The notes: a model not told the origin generated them from the letters alone. Numbered from the stretch's first letter, positions 11,114-23,900 are shown. The stretch: 64,000 bases of DNA from Straminergon stramineum (GCA_963920665.1 OY987264.1:19882906-19946905); one strand, 5' to 3'. Made by a program: numbers and translations.

Positions 11114-12489
11114 ATACAAAACCTACTAGGAAATATAATCTATTGTAATTGATGATACAAAAAGTTCTATTTAGTGTGGCCCCATATTTGTAGGAGTAAC
11201 ACTATTTGAGAAACATCTATAAATAGAATGAATAATGTATATCCATAAAAAAAATTAGTTAGCTATACTTATTTGGACATTTTAGGGACATTTACCATTG
11301 GCTATGACAAGATAAAATTGGAGGAAAACTACAATAGTGGGAGTACAATATGGAAGAGGACTAAGTTATAGTCCAATATTCTAGGGGCTGCCAGTCAAGC
11401 TTAGAATTGTATGACAAGTCTCTTGCAAAGGTCCAGTGAATGGTAAATGTAAAAAAAAAGCCCCCCTATTTTGTGCCGTAATAATTTTATAGATATTTAC
11501 TTCCCTAATTCATTTGGGGCCTCCAATTGCAAATATGAACTCAAAATTCGCAAAAATAAATTTGCGTAGCAAATTAAAGGTTCTTGCCTTTTCCCTACAT
11601 GTAAAACACAGGGAGCAAAACCACCTCCACGAGAGGCTCGTCATACAACTAAAAGCTCGAATTGTGCTTGCCTATGGTCCTATGGTGTTGACCCTAAATA
11701 GAAAATTTCATAAAATAAGAATTTTAATCGGTCCCCCAAAAAACTTTTAATTGGTCCCCAAAATTTCCATTTTTGAAACTGTAGTTTTCTCAATTGAAAA
11801 TGCATCCAATCCCAAATAACTTCAGCTATTGCTCCCTTGCTCGGAGCGGATTCTAGTCGGACATAATATAACTTAAGCTTATTTTTAGCACCTCAATTCT
11901 ATTGTAAATTTGTAACTTACTCCCTCTATCTTCATTTGTTTTATGTGCAGGTCAACAAACAAATGCCTCCTATCCAGTCAAAATGGTTAAATGGGGGTAC
12001 CTTACATGAATAGTTCTTGTTCAGGAATCTTGAGCCCAATGTATTTATTGATCAAAGTTAGCATTAATTTCATAAAAGCAAGTGAATCTGTGATCTGTCT
12101 CAGGTTTTATGTTTCATTCATGTCTTGTACTTTGTACTAACGTACTTAACCCTGGAATAACGACATTGCGGACCATAATCAATGTGTTTTTTTTTCATTA
12201 TTTGTAAAGTGCCAAGGTGGCGATATTAGATGTCTTAGTGGTGCTCCAAATTTCAACATTCATCCACATATTGGATAGAAAATATCACATTAGCTTATAT
12301 CACATATCCATAATTCTGTTTTCATCCACAATCTGGAAATTTTATTCAATATTTTTTTTTGTTTCAAGTTTTTTGGTGTTTTCATTCAACATTTTACTAT
12401 TTTTATTCTATGGGTTTGGTGAGGGGCCTATCATTTTGGTGCAAATTGAAGACAAATCACCAAAAATAAAAACACCAACTAGAATGGTC

Positions 12490-12666
12490 TAAGTTATGTA
12501 AGACAAAAGCACATGTGTTTGTCTTTGCAATTTTTTGCAAAATAGGGAGGTTTTGCACAGTAATTTGCCCTTTGATGAGTACTTTTGGATTTTTTTTCAA
12601 GTAGATGATACACTATATCATAGAGAAATGATTTCCATGATGACCAGCCTGTCATTACAAGGTTAA
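12490..12666 (-). mobile_element. TTAA-type element, family 1, inverted copy, left end decayed
   Basis: The reverse complement begins TTAACCTTGTAATGAC and continues GGTCATCATGGAAATCA, then a TATCATCTACTT block and GCAAAACCTCCCTATTTTGC, matching family 1 in order. The other terminus is no longer recognisable. Confidence 0.6.
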
Positions 12667-13188
12667 AATTGAAATGATTGTTCTTGCTTGTTTAATCCTT
12701 ATCCCCTTAGTGCCCAAGGCATCAAATTTTGGCGTCAACAATACTTTGAAGCTAAAATAAAACCTAACCAAATTACTACTCTTAGTACATAGTTTATATA
12801 TATTTTAAAAAATTCTTTTGGAAGTCTAATTTTAGGATCAAAAATCCACTTTTTGAAAGGAATGATTATTATTTTTCTATTCAAGATTTTGGGCAAAGAT
12901 GTCTATTGCAAATCTTCATTTTCTAGTATTGAGGGCTTTTGAAAATGAGCCTTTAAATGAGTTTCACAATTTTAACACCTTCGTAATCAAACATTACAAT
13001 CTTTGAATCTATAAGTGATATTGTTATATTTTCTTTTTCCATGTGATTTCTAACATATCTAGTTTGAATTTGTATAGTTACAATTCAAAACAATTGATAA
13101 AACTTCTCAAAATGTTGGCTTTTGGTTTAATTTAGAATAAATTCCAAGAGGCTCATAAAAGGCCTTGGACATTTATAGGGTAAACAAC

Positions 13189-13405
13189 ACCAAGGATGTT
13201 TTTTTAGTCAATTGGATGACAAAAAATCTTCCTATGTAGACTAGAAGTGCAATTGTTTATCTTTGGAATTATGTGCAAAAAAAAAAAAGATCATGGACAA
13301 TAGTTTGACCTCCAATGAATATTTTTGTTTTTTTAAAAGTAGATGATGTCACATGGTTCCAAAAGGGATGATTTCTATGGTCACCACTTTGTCCTTCAAG
13401 GGTTA
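13189..13405 (-). mobile_element. TTAA-type element, family 1, inverted copy
   Basis: The reverse complement starts TAACCCTTGAAGGAC, then GGTGACCATAGAAATCATCC, GGAACCATGTGACATCATC and CATTGGAGGTCAAACTATTG. It is the closest relative of the 4353 copy. Its terminus at 13391-13405 overlaps the start of the next element. Confidence 0.65.
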
Positions 13406-13558
13406 CCCCTTGAAGGACATGGTCCCCATGACCAAGGTAGTCACCAAAATGCTTTAATTATTTGAACCAATACTCAAGTGGATTCTTTGTTTCTACACTA
13501 AACAATTGAAGTCATCCATTGGAGTGAATTTTAGACCTCAACGTCCTTCAAGGGTTAA
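13403..13558. mobile_element. 156-bp TIR element abutting the previous copy
   Basis: It starts TTACCCCTTGAAGGAC and ends GTCCTTCAAGGGTTAA, so CCCTTGAAGGAC is a perfect 12-bp terminal inverted repeat. The interior differs from family 1 and contains CATGACCAAGGTAGTCACC. It has no coding capacity. Confidence 0.6.
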
Positions 13559-13624
13559 TTCTAGAAAGAGGGGCAAGCCCCGAAGATTGCTATTCTGTGA
13601 GCCTAGGATCATGAGCTTGTGAGT

Positions 13625-14186
13625 TTAACCCCTAAAGGACCAAGGCATATTTTGGGCAGAAATTGTCAAAAACTGCCACTTTTTAGGGCAACAAGAAAAA
13701 AATGTTTTGTTTTGTTTTCAAAATTCAACCGTACAAATTTGAACTAGACTTCTTTAGGAACACGTGGAAAATGTTTTAGAAATTTTGACCGCACGGATTG
13801 AAAGATTATAACGTTTGAAGTTAGGTGAAAAAGTTTTTTCCAACCTTGCCCGACATGGCCTGTAAACTTTAATTCCTTCTAGAGTGAGATTCTTATACTA
13901 AATAGGGTTATTTTTTTCAACATTTGCATCTTAGATCATGTAAGCTACACACCCGCCAAATTTCAAAATCATAGGAAGAGTTTTGCACATGCTGACTGCA
14001 AAGTTCACGGCAACATAACTTTTGATCTGGGCACCTGATTGAAAAAAAATTAGATTTTCAGGAAGGGGATACATAGCTACACTTTATGTCCAAATTTCAT
14101 GAACATCTGACTAAAAATGACTTCGTAGGAGCCTACCCGAGATTTCTTGCGTACATTGAATGGACACTTGGTCCTTTAGGGGTTAA
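13625..14186. mobile_element. 562-bp element with perfect 18-bp TIRs ending in TTAA
   Basis: The left end TTAACCCCTAAAGGACCA (13625-13642) is the exact reverse complement of the right end TGGTCCTTTAGGGGTTAA (14169-14186). TTAA plus a CCC start is the signature of piggyBac-type ends, and no transposase frame is present. A second copy lacking the left end is at about 37240-37710, sharing blocks such as TTGAAAGATTATAA.GTTTG, TAGAGTGAGAT and AGCATAACTTTTGATC.GG-like text. The 111-codon open frame that starts at 14086 runs through its right end and is not considered a gene. Confidence 0.75.
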
Positions 14187-14369
14187 GATTCTAAAGACCT
14201 ACGCTATAGATGTTTATAGTGTAGACATCTTTCATGATTCTAGTACATATAACTTTGTTGTAGATACCTATATTATAGGTATTTATGTTATAAGCACCTT
14301 CAATGTTGTAGGATATCTACTTACACCTAGACTCGAGGTTCATATGCTTGCATTTCTATACTTACATAC

Positions 14370-14579
14370 TAACATCATTGGATTGGTCACCATGGAAATC
14401 AACCTTTTGGGTACCATTTGAATCATTTGCTTGAAGAGAAAAAGAGCACTCATTAGAGGTCAAACTACTAGGCAAAACTTCCCCTTCTCACAAAAAATTC
14501 CTAAGATATACATTTGCACTATACTTCTATCCTACATAGAAGAATTCTTTGTTATCCATTGGTGTCCTTCAAGGATTAA
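14370..14579 (+). mobile_element. TTAA-type element, family 1, left end decayed
   Basis: The interior reads GGTCACCATGGAAATCAACC, GGTACCATTTGAATCATTTG, AGAGGTCAAACTACTAGGCA and TATCCTACATAGAAGAATTC. The right end is GTCCTTCAAGGATTAA. It lies about 190 bp downstream of the 562-bp element. Confidence 0.6.
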
Positions 14580-15370
14580 CCTTTGACAAGGGAAGAAAAT
14601 TGTTGTTCAACTAAGGAATAATAGAATTCCACCATAAATGTGAGAGTCTCTAAAATGTGAGTCCTACAACACTCATATGAGAATTGGTTCTATGCATCAA
14701 TCACAACCACTTCAATTGGTGGATTTATTGATAGTCATGAGGTTAAAAGTTGATTGATGAAAGTGTCCAAACAATTGCAATTGAGAGCATGACAAATCTT
14801 GGGATGGTGAGTACATATTGTATTTGAGAAGGTAAGAAAACATGAACATTGAAGTTCATGTCTATTTTAAGTCGTTTACCACAAAAATCAAACCTTGATA
14901 ACTTTCGTTTAAATATTGTTTAAATGACAAGTGTTTAGTTGTGTTAGAATTTTCTTGTGATTGTTAACAATAATTTTTAAAATAACAATTTAATCATAGA
15001 AACTATACTCAATGTTAATAAATTATAAATTAGTTGTAGGTTTATCATACCTCAAATAAAAGGTCCTTATTTTCTTCACAAAATTGTCACAATCTTGAAG
15101 GCTTTGTAAATACCATTTGATACCAAGATTCCATTGGTAGCACAAATATTGATTTTGTGGTTAAATTCCTACATGTCTTCTTCCTTTCTATCTGTTGTAA
15201 CTAATTCATTTTTCCCACATCCTCATCAAAATTCTTTTAAATTTTCTTCCACTCCAATGTCCATTGCAAATGCATGGTTCCAATCAATTCAAAACAATAA
15301 ATGTTTAGACATAATGCATGTTTTTCATTCAACCAATTTTTTCTTGTTCCAAAGGTATAATTAGATCCCA

Positions 15371-15390
15371 TTTTTTTTTTTTTTTTTTTT
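15371..15390. repeat. Poly(T) tract, 20 bases
   Basis: An uninterrupted run of T is followed by CCCC and another T run. There is no flanking retroelement sequence, so it is not assigned to a retrotransposon tail. Confidence 0.85.
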
Positions 15391-16071
15391 CCCCTTTTTA
15401 ATCAATTGATTGTTCAAACATCCTAGTGATCATGATTCCTTCCACCATTGCCACAAAAGTCCATTACAAAAGCATGATACTCCAATTCCTTGAAAAAAAC
15501 ATTATACTTCACACAACCCACAATTTAATCAATATTATGATTGATTGATGCAAATCTTCCATCCAACCAATTATTTTCCTCTCCAAGGATACAACCATTT
15601 CCTAAATGCTTGTTTTCTTTATTTTTGTCTCTTTTAACCATTTCACTGTTCCAACATCCTCATCATGATTCTTCCTATTACGCCACTACAAAATCCATTG
15701 CACATGGCATGGATGGTGTTTTAATTCACTGTAAGATATAATGATTCACACTATCTACAATTGGGTCATTTGCATTTCAAAGATGCAATTGGGTCACAAC
15801 AAAGTCCATCAACCACATAGATGAAGACACCTATACCCCCATCATAAAAAAACTGTCCTTTTTTGAAAAGAAACCATTTGCCACCATACTGCAATAGTTT
15901 GACCACATGCCCAGCGCCATCCAAACTAATTAAATATAATATGCCAATTTTCATAAAAAAATATTAGGGTTGTTGGAGTTTTCCGCAAGGAAGGCTGTCC
16001 CATGAATAGCAACCGCTCCCACCCGCTATTTTCACGCCCCATCCCGCGCCGGACCCGTCCTTGCCCCTCGG

Positions 16072-16098
16072 ACCTACCTACCTACCTACCTATCTACT
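16072..16098. repeat. (CCTA)n microsatellite
   Basis: About six CCTA units sit in a C-rich 150-base stretch that marks the change from AT-rich spacer to the promoter region of the downstream gene. Confidence 0.8.
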
Positions 16099-16245
16099 CC
16101 CTTCTGCCCGACCTACTCCCGAGACTTACCTACCCACCTCATGACGTCACTACCTCTCTCACGGGCTAAACCCAACCTCCCTGCATCCCAACTGGTAACT
16201 TCCCCTCCGTAACTTAGTCCCATTAAGCTTAGTTAAGGTATGTGG

Positions 16246-16724
16246 TTAGTGACCTAATTTAATTAGTGACTCCCAAGCCTCCCAGTACTAATTTCCTCAG
16301 TGCAGTTAGTGACGTTCGTTATACCCATCAATGAGATTAGTGAGTGGCGACCGAAGTCTTGCTTCCAGTGCTCCCATAACTTAAGTTAGTAACTTCCTCT
16401 CTGCGATACTGTGACAGTAGTGAACTTCTGAACAGGAAGGTTTGGCATTCGTGAAGATTAGTGAACAAAGACCCTATATTAGTGACCTCCAGGGCCTGGT
16501 CGGTGCCATCTCCTTTGAAGATTACTGAGCAAAGACCAAATTAGTGACCCCGAAGGCTCCATCAGTGTCATCCTCTGTGGATCAGTGAACCAAGACCTAA
16601 TCGTAATTCGTGACTTCCACGGCCCTACCAGTGTCACCTCCCTCGGATTAGTGACTTTCGTGGTCCCACGAATTCCTATTACTGACCTAATTAGAGATTA
16701 GGAACCTACTTAGTGGTTAGTGAA
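16246..16724 (+). promoter_or_regulatory. TTAGTGAC motif array upstream of the O-fucosyltransferase gene
   Basis: Exact TTAGTGAC starts at 16246, 16263, 16306, 16479, 16541 and 16648. One-base variants (TTAGTGAG, TTAGTAAC, TTAGTGAA, TTACTGAG, TTCGTGAC, TTACTGAC) fill the gaps at 16337, 16386, 16458, 16522, 16607, 16679 and 16717. All are in the same orientation, with irregular spacing of 17 to over 100 bases. This is not a simple tandem repeat because the spacer text differs. The array ends about 1.2 kb before the start codon at 17948. Inference: a homotypic binding-site cluster or a decayed minisatellite. I do not know a factor for this word. Confidence 0.5.
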
Positions 16725-17947
16725 GATTCGGATACCAAAAAACACGATATGTTGAGCTCCGCTGGCCCAAGTTGACAAAGGGTCCATTTCCCCACCTTTC
16801 TGTTCATGCTGCTCTCAAGTGTTTTGATCGAGTGCTCTCCCTTTGATCGTCACTTTCCTTTCAACGCAAATTTTATTGGGAAAAGCTGTCTTGCAAGATC
16901 AGTCACGAGTTTCCTTCTTCCCAAGTGTCTGAATCCTGAAGTTCAACAAGAATTTTTTAGGAGATCCATATCGAGCATATAACCAATCTGCTTCCAGGTG
17001 TGCGCTTTGCTCGGGATTCAGGACTTTGAAAGTCTTGGTTGCAGTCTTGGTCTCTTGGTTGCGAGTCTTCATAAATCGCGGGCTTTCAGTAGTTGTTTGG
17101 TAGTTTGGGTGTGTTTTGTTATTTGGTAGTTTGGTAGATTGGTGGTACAGCTGACCCGGCCGGCGGAAACTTCACGCGGAGGAAGAGCTGCGCAAAGGTT
17201 TTAGGAAGGTTTTGAACCCAGTTTGGTTCTTGGTTTTGAATCTCTCACGCGCTTTCAAGATTTTCAAATTTTCAATGTTTTTCGGGTGATTTGATGGTAA
17301 TGCGAGCCTCTTTGTTTGGAGGTTGAATTTTGCGAGCTTTGTTGGTCTGTATCCAAGGCAGTGGATTGAAAGTTATTGCCGTGAATTGATCTTCAACTTT
17401 TTTGCTTGCTAAAGGAGTGACTATCAATCTGAAAATCTTGCGTTTTTTCTTCTACCTTGGGATGTTTGATGGAATCCTTTTGATTCGCACACACGTTGCG
17501 AAGCATTTATTCCCAAGTGGGGGTCTGTTTTCCAAACTGAATGCTAATGAGAGTCGGTAGATTTTTCTTCATAGCTCCAGAGTGCTGTCTACAGTGAGCA
17601 GTGTACATTTCACAATCGTACAGTCTATCCCTTTGCGTTCCCAGGGACTCCGAAATCCCAGAGTTTCATATCTTTTTTCGGTTTCATCTCCAGCAACTGA
17701 GTTCAATTTCGTGGCTGTGGCGTTGCACCAGGTCTCCACTCAATTGGGGTTACAAGGAACCTTCATTGTAAGCGACAGGGAGCTCATTGCTGCCATAGTT
17801 CGAACATGGATTAGAAAGATTTTAGCCTCTTCTTCATAGGAGCATCAATTTCATGAAATGGGAGTTCCGGATTTTCTCAGGACATGGAATTAGGCAAAGT
17901 GCGAAAGCATTGGATTATTACAAGTAGTACAGAGACGAAATCACGCC

Positions 17948-20900
17948 ATGATGAGACGAGGTAAAATGCGTTTTCGGAATGAAACTGTGCCTGCAGTTTC
18001 TAGCTTCATTGTGATCTTTGGCTCGGCTCTTCTGTCTTTAGCCATTCTGTCCTTCATCTCAGCCAGGGTCCTGGACAACGAACATTGGAGCCCCAGCACC
18101 AACTTGTTTCCGTCGGCGCTCTTTCCGAAACCTTCCCCTGCCAAATTGAAGACTGTCAAGCTCACGCCTGCTGAGGTGAGAGATTGCCCTCACTGTCATT
18201 ACCTTAAGTCTTTGATGATGGTGGATTTTCCTATTAGTATTGGTCTCTAGCTTTTTGCAAGAATTTTAAGAGTTGTAGTTTGATATCGTTTTTTGTGGAA
18301 GGATTTTGTTTTTTGGAAGCTGTATGTGGATTGTTGGTAACTTAGTCCAGTGGTCTAAATTTTGTACCAATTGGAATTGAACTTTCTAAAGTCTGATGAA
18401 TTGAAATAGTGAAACCTGGGAGGGCATGGTCTAACTTGAAAGGGTTAACCTCCTGTTATGACAACATTGAAGAAACCCAACACTTAGAGGTTTTAAACTA
18501 TAGGGTTTTGCACTTCACTGATTTCTCGTATTAGTAAGGATGCGAAACTACTGTCATCAACTGCTAAATCAGTATCCTTACAAAAAACCCTTCTCTGGAT
18601 ATTCGTAAAAATGCAGTGTTATTTCAACCTGTAACATAGTGTGACTTTGATGAATTAGTGTCACGCGCTGATAGGATGATTCAATGTAATGGTTTATGGC
18701 AAGGCCGGCTTGTGAATTGTGTGGTTGATTGGTTCTGGAATGTACGTCTCGCTGGTTGGATTTTTAAAAAAAATTTCTGGAAAATCAGGGGAAGGCAACC
18801 TCATCTGATTAAAGGTACTGAGCATAGTTTTTATTATTATTAGAAAGTTCCGAACATTAATGCTCTTGTTGACAAACCTAAGAGGATTCCAGCACACTAA
18901 GTTCAAGAACGCGTTATTTGGATGAGTTGATGGTTTACAACTAACATGAATTTTGTTTTCGAGGTGGCCGGTGTCCCACGTTAAAAAGCATCATGTACTT
19001 AGTATGCAAGACTTTGGAGTGTTACGTTTAAACACGTGTTTTGCAATACTTTGAAAGTTCACAACTTATTCCTTCGATCAGTTGGGATACGTTTTGTGTG
19101 ATACGTTTTACATTACCTTACCTTATTCAATGGGGGCAGGCAAACTGTTCCCGGAGAGTAACAGTACCGAAGCAGAAAAGTATGTCTCTTGTCAGAGCAA
19201 ATAATTCAACTTGCAGGTTTTCTTGGTTAGATAAACTCACTTACGCACTCTTGCAGTTTCTGAAAGTGGAGAGTGGAAGAAAGGAGAATAAAAGAACTAA
19301 GCTTAACACTGAATCGGCTGCATGACGATTTCAATTATCAAACACCATATAATCAAAATTTGCTACTGACTGGTCTTAATGACTTCCCAAGACACCTCTG
19401 TCTTTTAGGTTGAATAGTGTTATGGACTCTTGTCTTTGTTTTGAACTTTGTCTTTGTTGTGGACTCTGTCTTTGTTGTAGACTCTGTCTTTGCTTTGGAC
19501 TCTGTCCTTTGCAAATTGAGCTTGTGTCTTACTTAGTGGATGTTGTGGGCTTGCTTTGAGCAGAAGTTAGCTGCTTTTGTTGCAAAATATGGCAATCAAA
19601 CAATTGACCCGGTGGAGGAGTTGCGTACCTTGCAAAACGTACCGGTAAGCTGATCCAAGTCACTCAGTCATCTACTGTCAATTTTACATACCACATTTCA
19701 AATTAAGGTATGCGCACCCACAATTTTGACTAATTACAATTGAGCATAGTTGCTATTATCAAACATAAAAATTATTCTTATTGGATCTTATTGGTGATTG
19801 AAAGAGCATTCAAATGCACTTTAGCATGCATTATATGGACATCGCAAGAATAAGTTACAAATTTTCAAAGTTATATGTCTAGGTATACCTACTAGAGTCT
19901 CGTAGACTTTCATGTTTTGAATTGTGTACATCTTATGTAATCAATAACTAGGTTTTTTTTTGGGTCCAAATGTAGGTGTTACATTTGGGGGCATTGTTGA
20001 TTATAGGTGTACAAACCTTAGGTTGTTTTGATTTCCTATTTCCCTTTTTGAAATTTGCACATTTTGGTTTATATCTTTTAATAAATCATGTTATTTATTT
20101 CAATTTCATCAAATTCATCAAAGATGAAGGTTGTTTTAAAAAGATGCAAGCAATATTTTGAATGAAAGAGAAATTATTTGGACAAAAGATTGCCCTCATG
20201 CTTTCTATCCTTCACCCAAAATATGTGCATTTTTGCATTTTTGCATTTTTTAGAGTTTAGGGGTACAAATTGGTGAAGTGACCACCAAAATGCTTTTGAT
20301 ACTAGCAAAATCTACATAACTGGAAGAAAATTCATGAATTCTGAAGACACCTGGAGGATTTTGTAACAGTACTTTTCTTGTGGGGTCAGTCAATTTTGAA
20401 CCGACCTTATTTTTTAGACTTTTGGGGATTTTTTCATTTTTTTCCATCTTTTCCTTTGGTTTTATTTTTCAACGCAAATGGAGAAGTCAATACCATATTT
20501 GCGGTTCAACCGGACGACTTGGACTTGGACTTGGATTTGAAAAAATCTATTGCCCAATTCAGAGTTGCCACGTTCCCACCACATCCTTCCACGACTCCAG
20601 GGGAGAGAGTCAAGTTGACACGTCTTCTAAAACCTTTTTTTTTTACATTAAAAAACTTTAAAACTTCAAAATAAAAACACTTCAAAAAATAAATTTAGGT
20701 CATTGTTTTGTAAACTCTCAGTAGACTGTCTCCCTAGGGAATTGGGATATTCTACAGTGTTTTGGTGGACTTTGTCTGTGTTTGTTTAAACTAATGTTTT
20801 GGAGTGTATGAAGTCAATTTATGACTGGCAATCTTACTTCTGTACCAATTGGGACTGGACACCTGGAACTGACTATTTTTAGGGAATAGGGGTTTTAGGA

Positions 20901-23900
20901 AACTGTGGGTTTTATTGCTTTCATTGATTTTGGGCACTGAGATCTTCATCAGATTGATTGATGAAGTCATTTTACATCCACATCTTTGGATGAAACATTG
21001 GAAAATACGGATGATAAAAATCAATTATTCATCTAAAAGTCAAATGTACAATCATTCAAAGTGAGCGATATTATTCAGGGTTTTTATTTTGGGCGGTACA
21101 ACCTACACGAGTGGCTCACAATGGGTTCTCTTGTAGGTTGTATTGTCAAAAATAAGAACCTTGATATTATTCCAACAAGTTTGTAGGAATTCATTGATTT
21201 CATCTACATTGATTTGATTTGATTTGTCTAAATAGTGCATGTGACACAAATTTACCAGAGTCACATATATTTTCAATTAGTGCAGGCTGAAATATAATTT
21301 TATTGTTCTAATTTCTACAAAGATAAAAATTTGGTGGTGATACTAATTTTCTAGATGACATAAATTTCTCCCCATCACTAATAGGTCAAAATCAAATATA
21401 CTTGTTAAAAGAAGAAGAAATTTGTTAATTCAATTTGTTACCAAATGTGCCACCAAAATTATTTTGTTTTGCTTTTCGACTGAATTATAGCTCAAAAATA
21501 ACCACCCTAGTATTAATGAACGTTTTAATTTTTTAATTTTTTTTTCCTTGTGCCCTTGTTTTTTTTGGCTGGTCACAGGTTGGACGAGGCTAAGAATTTT
21601 GATTTTCTGTGAGGCAGGCAGTGTGGGATGTAGGAAAATCTTTTTTATGGGAGTCCGAAAACACAGAGTGGTATTTTGGATGCAGTGATGCCAGTCCCTC
21701 CTTTCCTTGTAAGTGTCTCCATATGCCCAACAAAGTATTTTACTTTAAAAAAAAATTGGTTTCAAGTAAAATACTTAAACATCACAAAATAGTGAAATTA
21801 GGTTGCCTTACATCCAGAAAGTTACTTTACAAGTCATCAAAATTAACAAATATTTCTAAAAATATTTTCATTTGTACACATGGAGGTTCATGAGTCATTG
21901 AGTTCTAATTACTGCAATACTGAATTCAAAAGTAGTGCATTCTTGTACAATAACTGAAAATATTTATATAGTGTCAAATGTTGAGAAATTTATGTGGGAC
22001 AACCTAATTTCACTATTTTGTGAAGATGGTGTAAATTCTAGTGTAGCCCACAGTAATTGCAATTTGGGGTGTAATACGGTATCAGCTCTCTAGTTTTATT
22101 TTTTTAATTGGAGTTTTGACTTGCAATAATAGTTAATTGCTGGTTATCTCATGGGTGCAGCTGGGCCACCTTTGGAATCAAATGGCTATTTGTATATTGC
22201 AGCTAGTGGTGGGCTGAACCAGCAGCGCACTGGGGTAATTGTGCACCTAATTGTGATCTCTTTCTAAAACCCACTCACTTGTGCAGATTTTTTTGCCTAA
22301 AATGTATTCTCTCTATTATTTTATGTGAGCTTAAGGTTATTGATTTGGGTCTATCTATTTTTAACACTTTGAAAATTCATAGTTCATTCATCAAAAAATG
22401 CCTCAAAAGAGAATCAAGAGTACTGGCTTATGACTTCCAACAAGATCCAACAAAAAATTCAGCCATTTAAGAGAAACTGACCTTTGACTTCCAACAACAA
22501 GATCCAACAAAAAATTCAGCCATTTAAGAGAGTACTGGCCTTTTGACTTCCAACAACAAGATCCAACAAAAAATTCAGCCATTTAAAAGAGTACTGGCCT
22601 TTTGACTTCCAACAACAAGATCCAACAAAAAATTCAGCCATTTAAGAGAGTACTGGCCTTTTGACTTCCAACAACAAGATCCAACAAAAAATTCAGCCAT
22701 TTAAAAGAGTACTGGCCTTTGACTTCCAACAACAAGATCCAACAAAAAATTCAGCCATTTAAGAATAGGAACATTGCTCAATATATTGGTTATTCAGATG
22801 CAATTAAGTGGAGTTACCTTATTTCTTTCATTGCGTGCTTCTAACATTGTAGCATTTATAGCTCACGAGGGTTTCCGTTTTGTGTGTCAGGTTTGAAATT
22901 TGCAACAATTTGATGGTACTAACTGGGTTTGGGCTGTGCAGATCACAGATGCTGTTGTAGTGGCCAAGCTTTTGAATGCCACATTAGTGGTTCCTGAACT
23001 TGATCATAAATCATACTGGAAAGACCACAGGTTGGGTTTCTCGACTTCCCCCACTTTGGAAAGCTCAGTAATAGTCGTTTCAATATCGTTCAAATTGTAT
23101 GTAGGGTATAGTTTTTTTCATCCTGTTGATTCGTATTGTTTTGCTTGTTCTTGAAGCTTCGTAAATGATTCATCTCAAATCTTATATAGATACTTCTAGC
23201 CATTTGAGCACATAGGGTTGAAACGATAGAGGAGAAAGAGTCAGATCTAAAGTTTTTGTTTTAGGTTTTGCCTACTTGAATTGCTGCTGTTGTTCTGAGT
23301 ATTATTATTGAGCACGTTGGGTGTTGTTTTTATGCATAGAGAACACACATCACCATGCTGCATTGGTCCTTACGTTTTTCTCTGTTCTGGTGGATTTCAC
23401 AGCAACTTTAGCGACATTTTTGATGTGGATTGGTTCATATCTTCTGTGGCCCAAGATGTCCAAGTCATCAAGGAGCCTGTGGAGGCTCTTCGAGGCAAGT
23501 CAGTGTATTCGAGGGGAGCCCCGCGAAAGGCCAAGCCAGAGTATTACCTGTCGCAAATCTTGCCAATTTTGAAGAAAAGAAAGGTAAATACACACTCCTC
23601 TTCATAGACTCACTGTTACGAGACGAATCCTCCGAGGTCAAGGTATGTAAATTACGACACAGACCTAATCGGTGGCACTTTAAAACTCTTGCTTGCTCAG
23701 TGTGCACATTGATTGATTTGAGGATCGACATCATCTTCACTTGAGTTTTGGTTTAGGTCATCCTAAATCCACACAAAATTCTACCGATGAACCCTTATAA
23801 TAACTTTCACATTCCATGTCTGAATAAGACTTGCTCTGGTGCACTGGGATTGCTAACAAGAATCAATGCAACTCCGGTCAGTCTAAGAATTGAAGCTGTA

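Larger units (their letters stand above)
8800..16070. other. Gene-free AT-rich region with small mobile elements
   Basis: No exon with a recognisable product is found over about 7 kb on either strand. The content is AT-rich with homopolymer runs, a foldback (9826-10018), a SINE-like insertion (10966-11113) and a cluster of TTAA-bounded elements between 10.1 and 14.6 kb. The open frames of 80-110 codons seen here either lie in those repeats or have no supporting features. Confidence 0.65.

Noticed and set aside
14086..14421. 111-codon open frame on the plus strand in the repeat cluster
   Set aside because: It runs through the right end of the 562-bp element and its neighbour, has no start context or domain, and is low in complexity.
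15361..15400. Poly(T) run as tail of an inserted retroelement
   Set aside because: No target duplication or retroelement sequence next to it.
17582..17839. 85-codon frame before the O-fucosyltransferase-family gene
   Set aside because: No family features; lies in the presumed 5' leader just before the signal-anchor start codon.
23757..23900. Possible extra exon after TTTAG at 23757 (VILNPHK...)
   Set aside because: The exons ending LKKRK and beginning ALRLTRFDYRL join in phase and match the family without a gap, so an extra exon is not needed.
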